NCBI RefSeq assembly: GCF_900102855.1
Contig: NZ_FMWD01000011.1
Location: forward strand, 1-64,000
Direction of reading: 5' to 3'
From: Thiohalomonas denitrificans
GTDB lineage: Bacteria; Pseudomonadota; Gammaproteobacteria; Thiohalomonadales; Thiohalomonadaceae
DNA: 64,000 nt
A program made the translations under genes and the position numbers. A model generated the notes under the pieces. The model saw only the letters and a list, made by a program, of their open reading frames with translations. It made no database searches and had not been told where the DNA came from. Below are positions 42,864 to 50,895 of the stretch, in pieces (position 1 is the first letter of the stretch; each line of letters begins with the position of its first letter).

Positions 42864-43460
42864 TCAGCCGGATTTCCGCCAAACCCGCGTGCGGTTGTTG
42901 GCGGGCATCTCGTAATCGTTCCGGAGTATCAGGCCGGCCCGGTTTGCCAGCTCATCGACTGCCTCGGCGTCACGGATCCCGCTGGCGGGGTCACGCTCCC
43001 TGAGCCATTCATCGAAGCGACGATTGCTCTCGCTGGTATAGCGCCCGTCATAGTTGAACGGGCCGTAAAGGGCGAACTTGCCGCCGACGGGCAGCAGTTG
43101 TCCGATCCCGGCGAACAAGCATTCGACCGAGGGCCAGTCCATGATGTGAATCGTGTTGGCCGAGAACACTGCATCGAAGTCCTCCATCCCGTGCCAGTTG
43201 CCGCCGCAGGCATCCAGGTCGACAGGCGGCAGTACGTTGTCGGGGCCATCGACGAGCCAGGCGTGAATGCCGGGGTGGTTGTCTCTGAGATCGGCCGTCT
43301 GCCAAACCAGATGCGGCAGATGGCGGGCGAACCACACGGCATGCTGACCGGTACCACTGCCGATCTCGAGCACACGTCCCGGGTCGGTGAATTCCCTGCG
43401 CAGCACGTCGAGGATCGGCGCTTTGTTCTGCTCGCAGGATTCGGCAAAAGGCTTGGGCAT
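42864..43460 (-). CDS. DUF938 family methyltransferase-like protein
   Basis: A 198-aa protein of the DUF938 family, SAM-methyltransferase fold. Motif I is VLEIGSGTGQHAVWFA, and other conserved stretches are WQTADLRDNHPGIHAWL, FSANTIHIMDW and LYGPFNYDGRYTSESN. The reaction is unknown. The start at 43460 has an AGGAGGG ribosome site. Divergent from the cytochrome gene. Confidence 0.88.
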   Translation of the reverse strand: MPKPFAESCEQNKAPILDVLRREFTDPGRVLEIGSGTGQHAVWFARHLPHLVWQTADLRDNHPGIHAWLVDGPDNVLPPVDLDACGGNWHGMEDFDAVFSANTIHIMDWPSVECLFAGIGQLLPVGGKFALYGPFNYDGRYTSESNRRFDEWLRERDPASGIRDAEAVDELANRAGLILRNDYEMPANNRTRVWRKSG

Positions 43461-43534
43461 GATCCCTCCTGTACACCCTGGTGGGTCTTCGGTCACAATG
43501 GATGAAATCCTAATGATGTAGATCAATGTTAGAT

Positions 43535-43552
43535 GATTAGCATATGCTAATC
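43535..43552. promoter_or_regulatory. perfect 18-bp palindrome, candidate operator
   Basis: GATTAGCATATGCTAATC is a perfect palindrome, located 42 bp before the cytochrome c start and 75 bp before the divergent DUF938 start. Its length and symmetry fit a dimeric repressor site of winged-helix type (for example ArsR-like). The centre contains TATGCT, a possible -10 box. The regulator is not in this window as far as can be seen. Confidence 0.6.
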
Positions 43553-43593
43553 TATTAGCGAATTTGACTGGCCTACAGATAAGGACGCGGACG

Positions 43594-44637
43594 ATGAAAC
43601 ACCTGCTGGCCCTGCTGTTTGCACTACTGGTTACAGGACCGGTTTTTGCAGCGCCCGATGGCGAAGCCCTGTACGGACGTCACTGTGCCGCCTGCCACGG
43701 GCATAATGGCAACGGCGGTGTCGGTGTACCGCTGGCGCTGCCGGATTTTCTGACCAATGTCAGCGACACTTATCTGTCCAGGACCATTCGCGACGGGCGT
43801 CCCGGCCGGGTGATGCCCGCCTTTGAAAACCTCGACGACATTCAGTTGCGAGCAATTATCGACTACATCCGTACCTGGATGCCCGAAGGCAGCGCGACGC
43901 CCGAACATGATACGACACCGGTCGTCGGTGATATCGGACGGGGCAAGCGACTGTTTGCCGAGCATTGTGCCGAGTGTCACGGGGCCAACGGTGAGGGCGG
44001 CGCGGGAACCGGCGTCACCTTTTCGCGGCCACGCGACTTGCCGGTGATTGCCCCCGCCTTGCACAACGCGGCCTTTCTGCACGCAGCCACCGATCAGATG
44101 ATCCGAACGACTTTGATGCAAGGACGCGACGGTACCCCGATGGAGTCGTTTCTCAAGCAGGGACTTTCGGAGCAGGACATCAACGATGTGGTGGCCTACG
44201 TTCGCTCCTTCGAGGAAGACCCCCTGCCCTCGGGACAGCACGAGGGCGAAGAGCCCTACCTGTCCATCGAATCGTTCTCCTCCTTCGACGACACGGTGGC
44301 GAACCTCAAGCAGGCGGCTCTCGGTCGCAACTTCCGGATCATTCGCGAACAGAATCTGGAAAACGGTCTCTTCTCCGAAGAGGAGGAGAATGCCCGCCAG
44401 CGCATCGTCTACTTCTGCAATTTCAAGCTGATTAACGAGGCGATGAAGCTCGATCCGCGGGCCGGTATCTTCATGCCCTGCCGGATCACGGTGGTGGAGA
44501 TGGACGATGGCACGGTCAAACTGATGTCCATCAACCCGAAGTTCATGTCGCAATTCTTTAACAATAATGCCCTGAATGAGCCGTGCACGGAGCTGTCCGA
44601 GCTCTATCTGGGGATCATGGAGGAGGCGAGCCTGTGA
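43594..44637 (+). CDS. diheme cytochrome c fused to DUF302
   Basis: A 347-aa periplasmic protein. A signal peptide (to about A19) is followed by two cytochrome c domains with heme sites CAACH (31-35) and CAECH (125-129); likely Met ligands are in RVMPAF and GTPMESF. From about residue 225 to the end is a DUF302 domain (FSSFDDTVANLKQAALGRNFRIIREQ... VYFCNFKLIN... FMPCRITVVEMDDG). Fusion of DUF302 to a heme electron-carrier domain suggests a redox role. The ATG at 43594 is preceded by AAGGACG; an earlier frame start at 43564 has no signal peptide at its head. It overlaps the next gene. Confidence 0.88.
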   Translation: MKHLLALLFALLVTGPVFAAPDGEALYGRHCAACHGHNGNGGVGVPLALPDFLTNVSDTYLSRTIRDGRPGRVMPAFENLDDIQLRAIIDYIRTWMPEGSATPEHDTTPVVGDIGRGKRLFAEHCAECHGANGEGGAGTGVTFSRPRDLPVIAPALHNAAFLHAATDQMIRTTLMQGRDGTPMESFLKQGLSEQDINDVVAYVRSFEEDPLPSGQHEGEEPYLSIESFSSFDDTVANLKQAALGRNFRIIREQNLENGLFSEEEENARQRIVYFCNFKLINEAMKLDPRAGIFMPCRITVVEMDDGTVKLMSINPKFMSQFFNNNALNEPCTELSELYLGIMEEASL

Positions 44638-45089
44638 ACCGCTACACCGCATCACTTCTCCTGCTCCTTGGCCTGTTCCTGGCGGGAGTAGTCAACGCCC
44701 AGCCGCTGCTGATGGTACGCGCCCAGCAGTCTTTCCCCGAAACCATGCTGGCCCTGCAGGGCGTTATCAGCGACCACGGATACCGCGTATCGCGTGTGCA
44801 ACGGGTCGATATAGGACTGACGGCCAGCGGCTATGCGACCGACAAATACCGCATCGTCTTTTATGGAAAGCCCGAACAGGTCCGCTCATTGACCGCGAAA
44901 TACCCGCAGCTGATCCCTTATCTTCCGCAAAAGATCACCATCTTCGCGGAAGAGGGGGATACGTTGGTGACCACCGTGGATCCCTCCTTCTACCGAAAGC
45001 TCGTCGCCGACCCGGAGGCGCATGCCATCTTTAAGCAGTGGCGTTCGGACGTGGAGTCGATGCTCGATGAGATCTCGGGAGCGGAGTAG
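44634..45089 (+). CDS. secreted DUF302 domain protein
   Basis: A 151-aa protein starting with a GTG that overlaps the cytochrome stop (GTGA). A signal peptide ending near VNAQ exports it. The rest matches DUF302 (SFPETMLALQGVISDHGYRVSRVQRVDIGL ... YRIVFYGKPEQVRSL ... YPQLIPYLPQKITIFAEEGDTLVTT). It probably acts with the fused protein in the periplasm. Its ligand and reaction are unknown. Confidence 0.85.
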   Translation: MNRYTASLLLLLGLFLAGVVNAQPLLMVRAQQSFPETMLALQGVISDHGYRVSRVQRVDIGLTASGYATDKYRIVFYGKPEQVRSLTAKYPQLIPYLPQKITIFAEEGDTLVTTVDPSFYRKLVADPEAHAIFKQWRSDVESMLDEISGAE

Positions 45090-45118
45090 CTGCCTGAAAG
45101 CGGGCCTGGCGAATCCCC

Positions 45119-45146
45119 TCCGCCAAGCATGCAACAGTACACTAGC
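45119..45146. repeat. single-arm copy of the AAGCATGCAACAGTACA repeat
   Basis: GCCAAGCATGCAACAGTACA here equals one arm of the perfect hairpin at 57059-57099. It lies 30 bases after the DUF302 gene. Confidence 0.7.
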
Positions 45147-45215
45147 GGGTGGTGAAGCCGCCGCTTTGACCACCTGTTCCGGGCGATCGGGACGGGTTTT
45201 CTTGGGCGTCGATGG

Positions 45216-45461
45216 TCAGGGGTTATCCGGGTCGCAGCTTCCCAGCCGCAGCCACTGTCCGCGCTCGCAACGCAGTAGTTCATCACCACTGCACACCATG
45301 CTTTTGTCGGCGTAGTTCTTGCCGTTGAAGTAGCAGACGGGCGCTTCACCCAGCTCCTGCTCCACCACCTCGAAGTCCTCGGCGGTCTCTTCGACGATAG
45401 GGGAATTGCGTTTCTCCGGATCGGGTGCGCCGACATGGGGTGCTCCGACTCTCTCGCTCAC
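45216..45461 (-). CDS. small conserved protein (81 aa), DUF1496-like
   Basis: The C-terminal half (VCYFNGKNYADKSMVCSGDELLRCERGQWLRLGSC) resembles the DUF1496 pattern of a CYxxGKxYxxG stretch followed by LLRC...GxW. The N-terminal half is acidic and variable. There are four cysteines. The GTG start at 45461 is preceded by GGGAGGA. No signal peptide is evident. Function unknown. Confidence 0.65.
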   Translation of the reverse strand: MSERVGAPHVGAPDPEKRNSPIVEETAEDFEVVEQELGEAPVCYFNGKNYADKSMVCSGDELLRCERGQWLRLGSCDPDNP

Positions 45462-45565
45462 TGTTTTTCCTCCCTCTGATTTCCGGGGGCTACAATGCCC
45501 GAGGATAGCGGCTCGCCCGGGACCGAGACAACCTGAAGCAAGTAAAGCAGGCTAGACGAAGCGTG

Positions 45566-45922
45566 TCATGGCTCGAAGTCCGATCCCCGGCCGGCCACGC
45601 CCCGGACCCGTTCCACCGGAAAGCGCCCCTCGTTGATATCGGTCTTCTCGTTGGCGGCCTTGACCAGGTCGACGCCCAGGCGATCGGCGCAACGGATCAG
45701 GAAGATGAAGATGTCCGCCAGCTCCAACTCCACCTCCCGCTGCTTTTCAGGAGCCAGTTCGGCGCTCTGGGCCTCGGTAATCCACTGAAAGTGCTCCACC
45801 AGCTCCGCCGCCTCGGCGATAAGCGCCATGGAGAGGTTTTTGGGGGAGTGAAACTGCTCCCAGTCGCGATCCTCGGCGAAGCGCCGGAGTCTCTGTTTGA
45901 GCTCGTCGATGCTGTCCGTCAT
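45566..45922 (-). CDS. MazG-like nucleotide pyrophosphohydrolase
   Basis: A 118-aa all-alpha NTP pyrophosphohydrolase of the MazG/RS21-C6 (dCTPase) type, which hydrolyses non-canonical or excess (d)NTPs. The metal site is EAAELVEHFQW and ELADIFIFLIRCADRLG. K in KANEKTDINEGRFP completes the signature. The start is taken at 45922 (MTDSIDELKQRL); the frame to 46072 adds a low-complexity head. It lies next to a uracil-DNA-glycosylase-like gene. Confidence 0.88.
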   Translation of the reverse strand: MTDSIDELKQRLRRFAEDRDWEQFHSPKNLSMALIAEAAELVEHFQWITEAQSAELAPEKQREVELELADIFIFLIRCADRLGVDLVKAANEKTDINEGRFPVERVRGVAGRGSDFEP

Positions 45923-46028
45923 AAGCCTCTGCGGTGTTGATGATGTACGCGCGGTCTCCCGGGGACGCTGCGCTCTCTGCGTCTCGGCCTGCCCGGATGG
46001 ACCCTCCGGGCGGGATTCGGTAGCGGCG

Positions 46029-46742
46029 TTACTTTGTTGCCGTGGCGGCCTCCGCCAGTTTGACATTATCAAGGTGCAAATTCAGCTGTTGCAGACGCGC
46101 CTTCAGCAGTCCCGGAAACCGTTTGTACCAGGTGGCGTTGAGGGGCGAAGGGTGTGGCAGGGGGTGCAGGCGCAGGGTGCGGCGGCGTCCGTCCGCCAAG
46201 ACCAGCGCCACTTCGATGCAGGCAGAGAAGCGATCCTCCCGCGCCCAGAAAGACTCCAGGGCCTGGCGGGTTTCGCGGGATTGATGGATGCCGAACCAGA
46301 GAAAGGCCTCCCGGCCGAGGGTGATGACATCACTGCCCCTCCAGCCGTTCACCAGCAATTCGGCCATCAGCGGCTGAAACTGCTTCTTGGCCCGCATCGA
46401 CCAGGCCTTGTTGCCGAGGGGTTTGTAGGGGACGGTATTGGCCCAGAAAAAGTGCTTCCCCACCGCCACTGAGGCTTCGAAATCCGGCATCGGCTTACTA
46501 TACAGGTGCTCGTAGCAGGCGTTTCGTACCTTCTGGCCGCCCGCCCCGATAAAGGGCATGCCGTGGCGGATTTCGTCACGGCCCGGATCGCGGCCGAAAA
46601 AGCCGACCCGGACCTCCGGATCTCCCAGCCCGATGATCGGTTCGAGGGGGTCTTTTCCGCACTCCGCATAGACTGCCGTATCGACGCCTTCGAGTTCCTG
46701 CGCAAGGGCCTGAAAGGCCCGCCGCTGCTGTCCGCTAATCAT
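46029..46742 (-). CDS. uracil-DNA glycosylase superfamily protein
   Basis: A 237-aa protein with the UDG fold. It shows GFFGRDPGRDEIRHGMPFIGAGG (a family 4/5-like motif A) and HPLPHPSPLN (motif B). FWANTVPYKPLGNKAWS contains the asparagine-bearing strand. No 4Fe-4S cysteine set is visible, and GRDPG replaces the GEAPG/GEGPG core. It probably removes uracil or a related lesion from DNA. Confidence 0.8.
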   Translation of the reverse strand: MISGQQRRAFQALAQELEGVDTAVYAECGKDPLEPIIGLGDPEVRVGFFGRDPGRDEIRHGMPFIGAGGQKVRNACYEHLYSKPMPDFEASVAVGKHFFWANTVPYKPLGNKAWSMRAKKQFQPLMAELLVNGWRGSDVITLGREAFLWFGIHQSRETRQALESFWAREDRFSACIEVALVLADGRRRTLRLHPLPHPSPLNATWYKRFPGLLKARLQQLNLHLDNVKLAEAATATK

Positions 46743-46846
46743 CCAATAGACTTTCTGACTGAAGGTTTCCCGCTATTATCCGGCAACGGAAAGCCACTTA
46801 TCCATTCGCAGGCGGTAAAGAGGGATTCTTGGCGCCGCATGGCCGA

Positions 46847-47251
46847 CTAGTCCTCCTTGCCGTCGTCTTTTCCCAGCATCGTCTTGAGGTCGGCAAATGG
46901 ATTGTGGGTGGCAGGGGCGGTCTCCTCCTTGCCCAGCCCTTCATGGCCGCGGACGTGCTCTTCATAACGCTGGTGTTCATTATCATGGCAGTAGAGGCAG
47001 AGATTCTCCCAGTTGCTGCCGTCCGGCGGATTGTTGTCGTGGTTGTGATCTTTGTGATGGACCGTCAGTTCATGGAGATTGGCGCGGGTGAATTCACGGC
47101 CGCAGCGGCCGCAGACCCACGGATGGATTTTCAGCGACTGTTCGCGGTAGCCCTGCTGACGCTGTTCGGCATTGCGCCGGCCTTCGGCCACTATGCGATC
47201 GAGTTTGCCGGAATCGATGGACTGTCCGGGGCGACGGGGCTGCTTGGGCAT
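46847..47251 (-). CDS. HNH nuclease YajD-like
   Basis: A 134-aa protein with an HNH zinc-finger nuclease motif: VCGRCGREF, then LTVHHKDHNHDNN, then NLCLYCHDNEHQR. This is the YajD family, whose target is unknown. It has an intact HNH core and a helical, basic N-terminus. GAGGAAG precedes the ATG. Confidence 0.88.
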   Translation of the reverse strand: MPKQPRRPGQSIDSGKLDRIVAEGRRNAEQRQQGYREQSLKIHPWVCGRCGREFTRANLHELTVHHKDHNHDNNPPDGSNWENLCLYCHDNEHQRYEEHVRGHEGLGKEETAPATHNPFADLKTMLGKDDGKED

Positions 47252-47412
47252 GATCTTCCTCTTCCTCCGCTTTTGGACTCAATATTTCACCACAGAGCTC
47301 CCGGAGAACACAGAGAAACATGGCCCGGACTTGAAGCCCGTTATGCAGGTCCATGCATTGCAGTTCTCCGTGTTTCTCCGTGGTCATGTGTAAAGCCGTT
47401 CCGATGCGCAAT
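47252..47412. repeat. spacer with CACAGAG/CTCCGTG inverted repeats
   Basis: CACCACAGAGCTCCCGGAGA near 47290 and TTCTCCGTGTTTCTCCGTGG near 47365 are inverse members of the intergenic repeat family. They lie upstream of the HNH gene and downstream of leuA. Confidence 0.5.
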
Positions 47413-49083
47413 CTAGGCCGCCTCCGAGGCCGGGGCCCGAACCCGGTTGAGGGCGGAGAGGACGGCCTTGATGGGAGCACTGAGAGTATCGTGGTCGAGG
47501 GCCGCACCGGAGACCCGCTGTCCGTCGACATTGAGCAGCACGTAGGCGGCGGCCTCAGCATCGGTACCCTCGCCAAGGGCGTGTTCACTATAGTCCACTA
47601 CGCTCACATCGGCGCCGCTGTGCCGCATCCAGGCATCCACCAGGGCGGAGAGGGCCCCTTCACCTTCACCCTGCAGGATACGTTCCGTGCCTGCCTCGGA
47701 GAGACGCGCCTCGATCACCTCCCGGCCGTCCCGCCGGTCTACATGGTAGCCTTTGAGCCGAATCGGAGCCTCTTCGCGGACGAAGTGCTCCAGAAACAGT
47801 CCGTGGATGGCGGCGCTGTCCACCTCGCCCGGTTGCGATTCGCTGGCCTGCTGCACTACCCGGGCCAGTTCCACCTGCATCCAGCGCGGTATCCGGAGGC
47901 CGTAATCGCGTTCCAGTACAAATGCCACCCCGCCCTTGCCCGACTGGCTGTTGACCCGGATTACCGCCTGATAGTCGCGGCCCAGGTCATGCGGGTCGAT
48001 CGGCAGGTAGGCCACCTGCCAGGGCTCGTCCGGCTGCTGCCGGTTGAGGCACTTGCGGATGGCATCCTGATGGGACCCGGAAAATGCGGTGTAGACCAGC
48101 TCGCCCACCCAGGGATGGCGTGGATGAACCGGGAGCCCGGTGCACTCGCTATAGACCTGGATGATGTGGTCGGGCCTGGAGAGGTCCAGCTCGGGATCGA
48201 CACCCTGGCTGTAGAGGTTCATGGCCATGGTGACAAGGTCCGTGTTGCCGGTACGCTCACCATTGCCGAGCAGCGTGCCCTCGACGCGATCGGCACCGGC
48301 GAGCAGCGCCATCTCTGCCGCGGCCACGGCACTACCGCGGTCGTTGTGGGTATGCACCGACACCACGACCGCCTCGCGGCGGCTGATATGGGTGCAGAAA
48401 TACTCCACCTGATCGGCGAAGACATTGGGCGTCGCACTCTCCACGGTGGCCGGCAGATTGATGATGCAGGGGTGCATTGCGGTCGGCTCCCAAGCCTCCA
48501 ACACTGCATCGCAGACCTCCACGGCGTAGTCCATTTCGGTATTGGAGAAGCTCTCGGGCGAATACTGAAAGACCCATTCGGTGTTCGGGTGCCTGGCCGC
48601 TTCGCGCCTCAACCATTCGGCGCCCTGGACAGCGATGGCCTTGATGCCCTCCCGATCCCGTTCGAAGACGCGCTCGCGCTGCACGGTGGAGGTGGAGTTG
48701 TAGACGTGGACGATCGCCCGGTGCACACCATCGAGGGCGTCGAAGGTCTTTTGAATCAGCTCCTCGCGGGCCTGTACCAGCACCTGCACGGTGACGTCCG
48801 CCGGAATGCGGTTTTCATCGATCAGCCAGCGCACGAAGTCGTAATCCGGTTGGCTGGCTGAAGGGAATCCCACCTCGATCTCTTTGAAACCCGTCTCCAC
48901 CAGCACCTGCCAAAGCCGCTGTTTCTGCTCGACCGACATGGGCTCGAGCAGCGCCTGGTTGCCGTCACGCAGATCGACGCTGGCCCAGCGCGGGGCCTTG
49001 TCGATGGTGCGGTCCGGCCATCGACGCTCCTTGAGGTCGATGCGCGGCGCGGGGCGGTATTTGCGGTGGTCAAACGGTTTCAC
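47413..49083 (-). CDS. leuA: 2-isopropylmalate synthase
   Basis: A 556-aa enzyme catalysing the first step of leucine synthesis, condensing acetyl-CoA and 2-oxoisovalerate. The DRE-TIM motif is SVDLRDGNQALLEPM, metal ligands are in SVHTHNDRGSAVAAAEMALLAGAD and GNGERTGNTDL, and the C-terminal regulatory domain for leucine feedback is present. This is the long (type 2) form used by Pseudomonas-type bacteria. The GTG start has AAGGAGA upstream. It stands alone, without leuBCD. Confidence 0.95.
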   Translation of the reverse strand: MKPFDHRKYRPAPRIDLKERRWPDRTIDKAPRWASVDLRDGNQALLEPMSVEQKQRLWQVLVETGFKEIEVGFPSASQPDYDFVRWLIDENRIPADVTVQVLVQAREELIQKTFDALDGVHRAIVHVYNSTSTVQRERVFERDREGIKAIAVQGAEWLRREAARHPNTEWVFQYSPESFSNTEMDYAVEVCDAVLEAWEPTAMHPCIINLPATVESATPNVFADQVEYFCTHISRREAVVVSVHTHNDRGSAVAAAEMALLAGADRVEGTLLGNGERTGNTDLVTMAMNLYSQGVDPELDLSRPDHIIQVYSECTGLPVHPRHPWVGELVYTAFSGSHQDAIRKCLNRQQPDEPWQVAYLPIDPHDLGRDYQAVIRVNSQSGKGGVAFVLERDYGLRIPRWMQVELARVVQQASESQPGEVDSAAIHGLFLEHFVREEAPIRLKGYHVDRRDGREVIEARLSEAGTERILQGEGEGALSALVDAWMRHSGADVSVVDYSEHALGEGTDAEAAAYVLLNVDGQRVSGAALDHDTLSAPIKAVLSALNRVRAPASEAA

Positions 49084-49585
49084 GGAGATTCTCCTTGTTC
49101 GGTTTTTCAGTTCGCGATAAAAGCCTTCACCGCAGGACGCAAAGCCCGCAAAGAAAATCCGTTCGAAAAACCTTGCGGCCTTGGCGCCTTTGCGGTTGGG
49201 CCTATCCGTAGCGAGTTGCTCCCTTGTTGGGGAACCCCTTCCCTTTGCCGGTCGGCTTCGGGAACCGGCCGCCCTCGTGAGGCGGGCCGCAGAGCCGGGG
49301 CCTTGTGAGCCCCGGGCTTTCCATGGGTGAAAGATTACGCTGAAGTGGTCGGCAGTCGCTTGCGAAATGGCTTGTTATTGGCGACTTCTACACAATAATA
49401 TTGCTTGTAATTGCGAATTAGTGGAATGATAATGCGTTTTATGGGGTTTCAGGCCGCAGGCGGCCTTGCGGCCAGATAGCGGACCCGTGGGAAATCGCTG
49501 CGGGGGTGCGCCTCCTGCCTGATTCTCGCCGAATCTCTGACAGTATGTCGGTGGGGTTATCTTGCATGAGTGGGAGAACAGGACC
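49084..49585. other. divergent leuA/lrp spacer (502 bp)
   Basis: The left part holds CGCAGGACGCAAAGC and an inverse CTTGGCGCCTTTGCGGTT copy, both members of the CGCAAAG intergenic repeat family. The middle has GC hairpins near 49270-49318 (GGCCGCC..GGCGGGCC; GCCGGGGCC..GCCCCGGGC). The AT-rich right part contains the candidate lrp promoter. No gene was found. Confidence 0.6.
49405..49433 (+). promoter_or_regulatory. candidate sigma-70 promoter of the Lrp gene
   Basis: TTGTAA (49405-49410), a 17-bp spacer and GATAAT (49428-49433) lie in a locally AT-rich patch about 150 bp before the lrp start. This is a sequence match only. Confidence 0.4.
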
Positions 49586-50053
49586 ATGGAACTGGATCGC
49601 TATGATCGCCGCATCCTCGAGGTGCTTCAGAAGGAGGGCCGCATCAGTAATCAGGAGTTGGCCGATCGTATCGGTCTCTCCCCCTCCCCCTGTCTGAGGC
49701 GGGTGAGGGCGCTGGAAGAGACGGGGGTGATTACCGGCTATCGGGCGGTACTGGATGCCCGCAAGCTCGGTCTGACCCTGATGGCGCTGATCCATATCTC
49801 GATGGATCGCCACACTCCGGAGCGCTTCGCCAACTTCGATGCCGCCGTCGGTGCACTGCCGGAGGTGCTGGAGTGCCTGCTGATTACCGGCCAGGATGCC
49901 GATTACCAGCTCAAGGTGGTGGTGCGTGACATGGAGGCCTTTCAGGAACTGCTGCTCAGCCGGATCACGCGTATCGAAGGGGTGAGCGGGGTCCACTCCA
50001 GCTTCGTCATGCGCCGGGTGGTGGACAAGAGTGCTCTGCCAGTGGAGGGGTGA
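49586..50053 (+). CDS. Lrp/AsnC family transcriptional regulator
   Basis: A 155-aa feast/famine regulator. The N-terminal helix-turn-helix is DRYDRRILEVLQKEGRISNQELADRIGLSPSPCLRRVRALEETGVI. The C-terminal RAM domain binds an amino acid and drives oligomer state (LECLLITGQDADYQLKVVVRDMEAFQELL). It is divergent from leuA, which suggests but does not prove control of leuA. It starts at the ATG 49586. Confidence 0.92.
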   Translation: MELDRYDRRILEVLQKEGRISNQELADRIGLSPSPCLRRVRALEETGVITGYRAVLDARKLGLTLMALIHISMDRHTPERFANFDAAVGALPEVLECLLITGQDADYQLKVVVRDMEAFQELLLSRITRIEGVSGVHSSFVMRRVVDKSALPVEG

Positions 50054-50107
50054 ACCAGCGGGTGGGTACGCTCCCCCCGGAAAATTGCCCTCCAGTGTCC
50101 CGTTTCT

Positions 50108-50131
50108 CCGCAGGAGACGATTCTCCTGCGG
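50108..50131. terminator. bidirectional hairpin between lrp and the DUF2058 gene
   Basis: CCGCAGGAGA (50108-50117) pairs perfectly with TCTCCTGCGG (50122-50131) around a 4-nt loop, with partial extension outside. It sits between two converging genes. Confidence 0.75.
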
Positions 50132-50147
50132 GGAACGGAATCCGTGA

Positions 50148-50681
50148 TTACCACATCAGGTCGTCGGGGACCGGAAAATCGGCGTAGGGATCATCGTCAT
50201 CCTTGCCGGGTTCGTTGCAGAGAATCAGACAGGATTCATCCCGCTCGCGAATCTTTTCGGCGACCGATCTCGGGACGATATCGTACTGCCCATGCAGTTT
50301 GACGACGGCGGCCTGTCCGTTCGTGAGCTGTTGGTGGACCTGCTCGTTGATGTAGAGTCGCTTGACCTTCTGGCCATCGGCGAAATTGAAGGCGATCTCT
50401 CCGTCGCGCTTGGGGAGCCGGTTCTCCTCGATTAACTGTTTGATCTGGGCGACGACCGCCCGTCGCTGCGTCTCTTCCTGCCGGCGGCGATTGAGCTCGC
50501 GGTCGCGCTGCGCCTTCTCGGCCTGCTGCTGCTGGTGGCGCTCCCGGCTCTCATCGACACCTCGGGCCTGCTTCTTCGGCTTCTGTTTCGCCTTCTTGCG
50601 CTTGCTCTGGTCGATGGCCTTGGCCTTCTTCTCGTCAACCAGGCCCGATTTCATTAGTTGGTCCCGCAGCGAACTGCTCAC
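50148..50681 (-). CDS. DUF2058 family protein
   Basis: A 177-aa, highly charged protein of the DUF2058 (YaiL) family. Residues ~20-80 are a long basic/acidic helix (KRKKAKQKPKKQ, RERHQQQQAEKAQRDRELNRR), likely a coiled coil. The C-terminal domain reads RLPKRDGEIAFNFADGQKVKRLYINEQVHQQL. Its function is unknown; the composition suggests nucleic-acid or ribosome contact. It starts at a GTG with AAGGAG upstream. Confidence 0.88.
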   Translation of the reverse strand: MSSSLRDQLMKSGLVDEKKAKAIDQSKRKKAKQKPKKQARGVDESRERHQQQQAEKAQRDRELNRRRQEETQRRAVVAQIKQLIEENRLPKRDGEIAFNFADGQKVKRLYINEQVHQQLTNGQAAVVKLHGQYDIVPRSVAEKIRERDESCLILCNEPGKDDDDPYADFPVPDDLMW

Positions 50682-50895
50682 TTCGCAACTCCTTTGGATT
50701 TATGATGGTTTACGCGCCTTGCAAGGCTCACTGGCTGCCAGTTTAGCCCGGAATTCACCCGAGGTGATTGCCGGAGATCACTGATCGTTTTTATCTCTGT
50801 TCCTCACGGCCATCCTCCAGCGAATATCGGCCTGGTCCGGGTCGATATTCGTTCGCCCACGGGATCTCCTCCTGCGGAGAATGGGCTCTGCCTTT

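Noticed and set aside
42607-42882. Several small frames inside the nested-palindrome element
   Set aside because: They arise from the palindromes on both strands and lack ribosome sites.
47353-48861. 502-aa open frame antisense to leuA
   Set aside because: Shadow of the high-GC leuA frame; leuA motifs are complete on the other strand.
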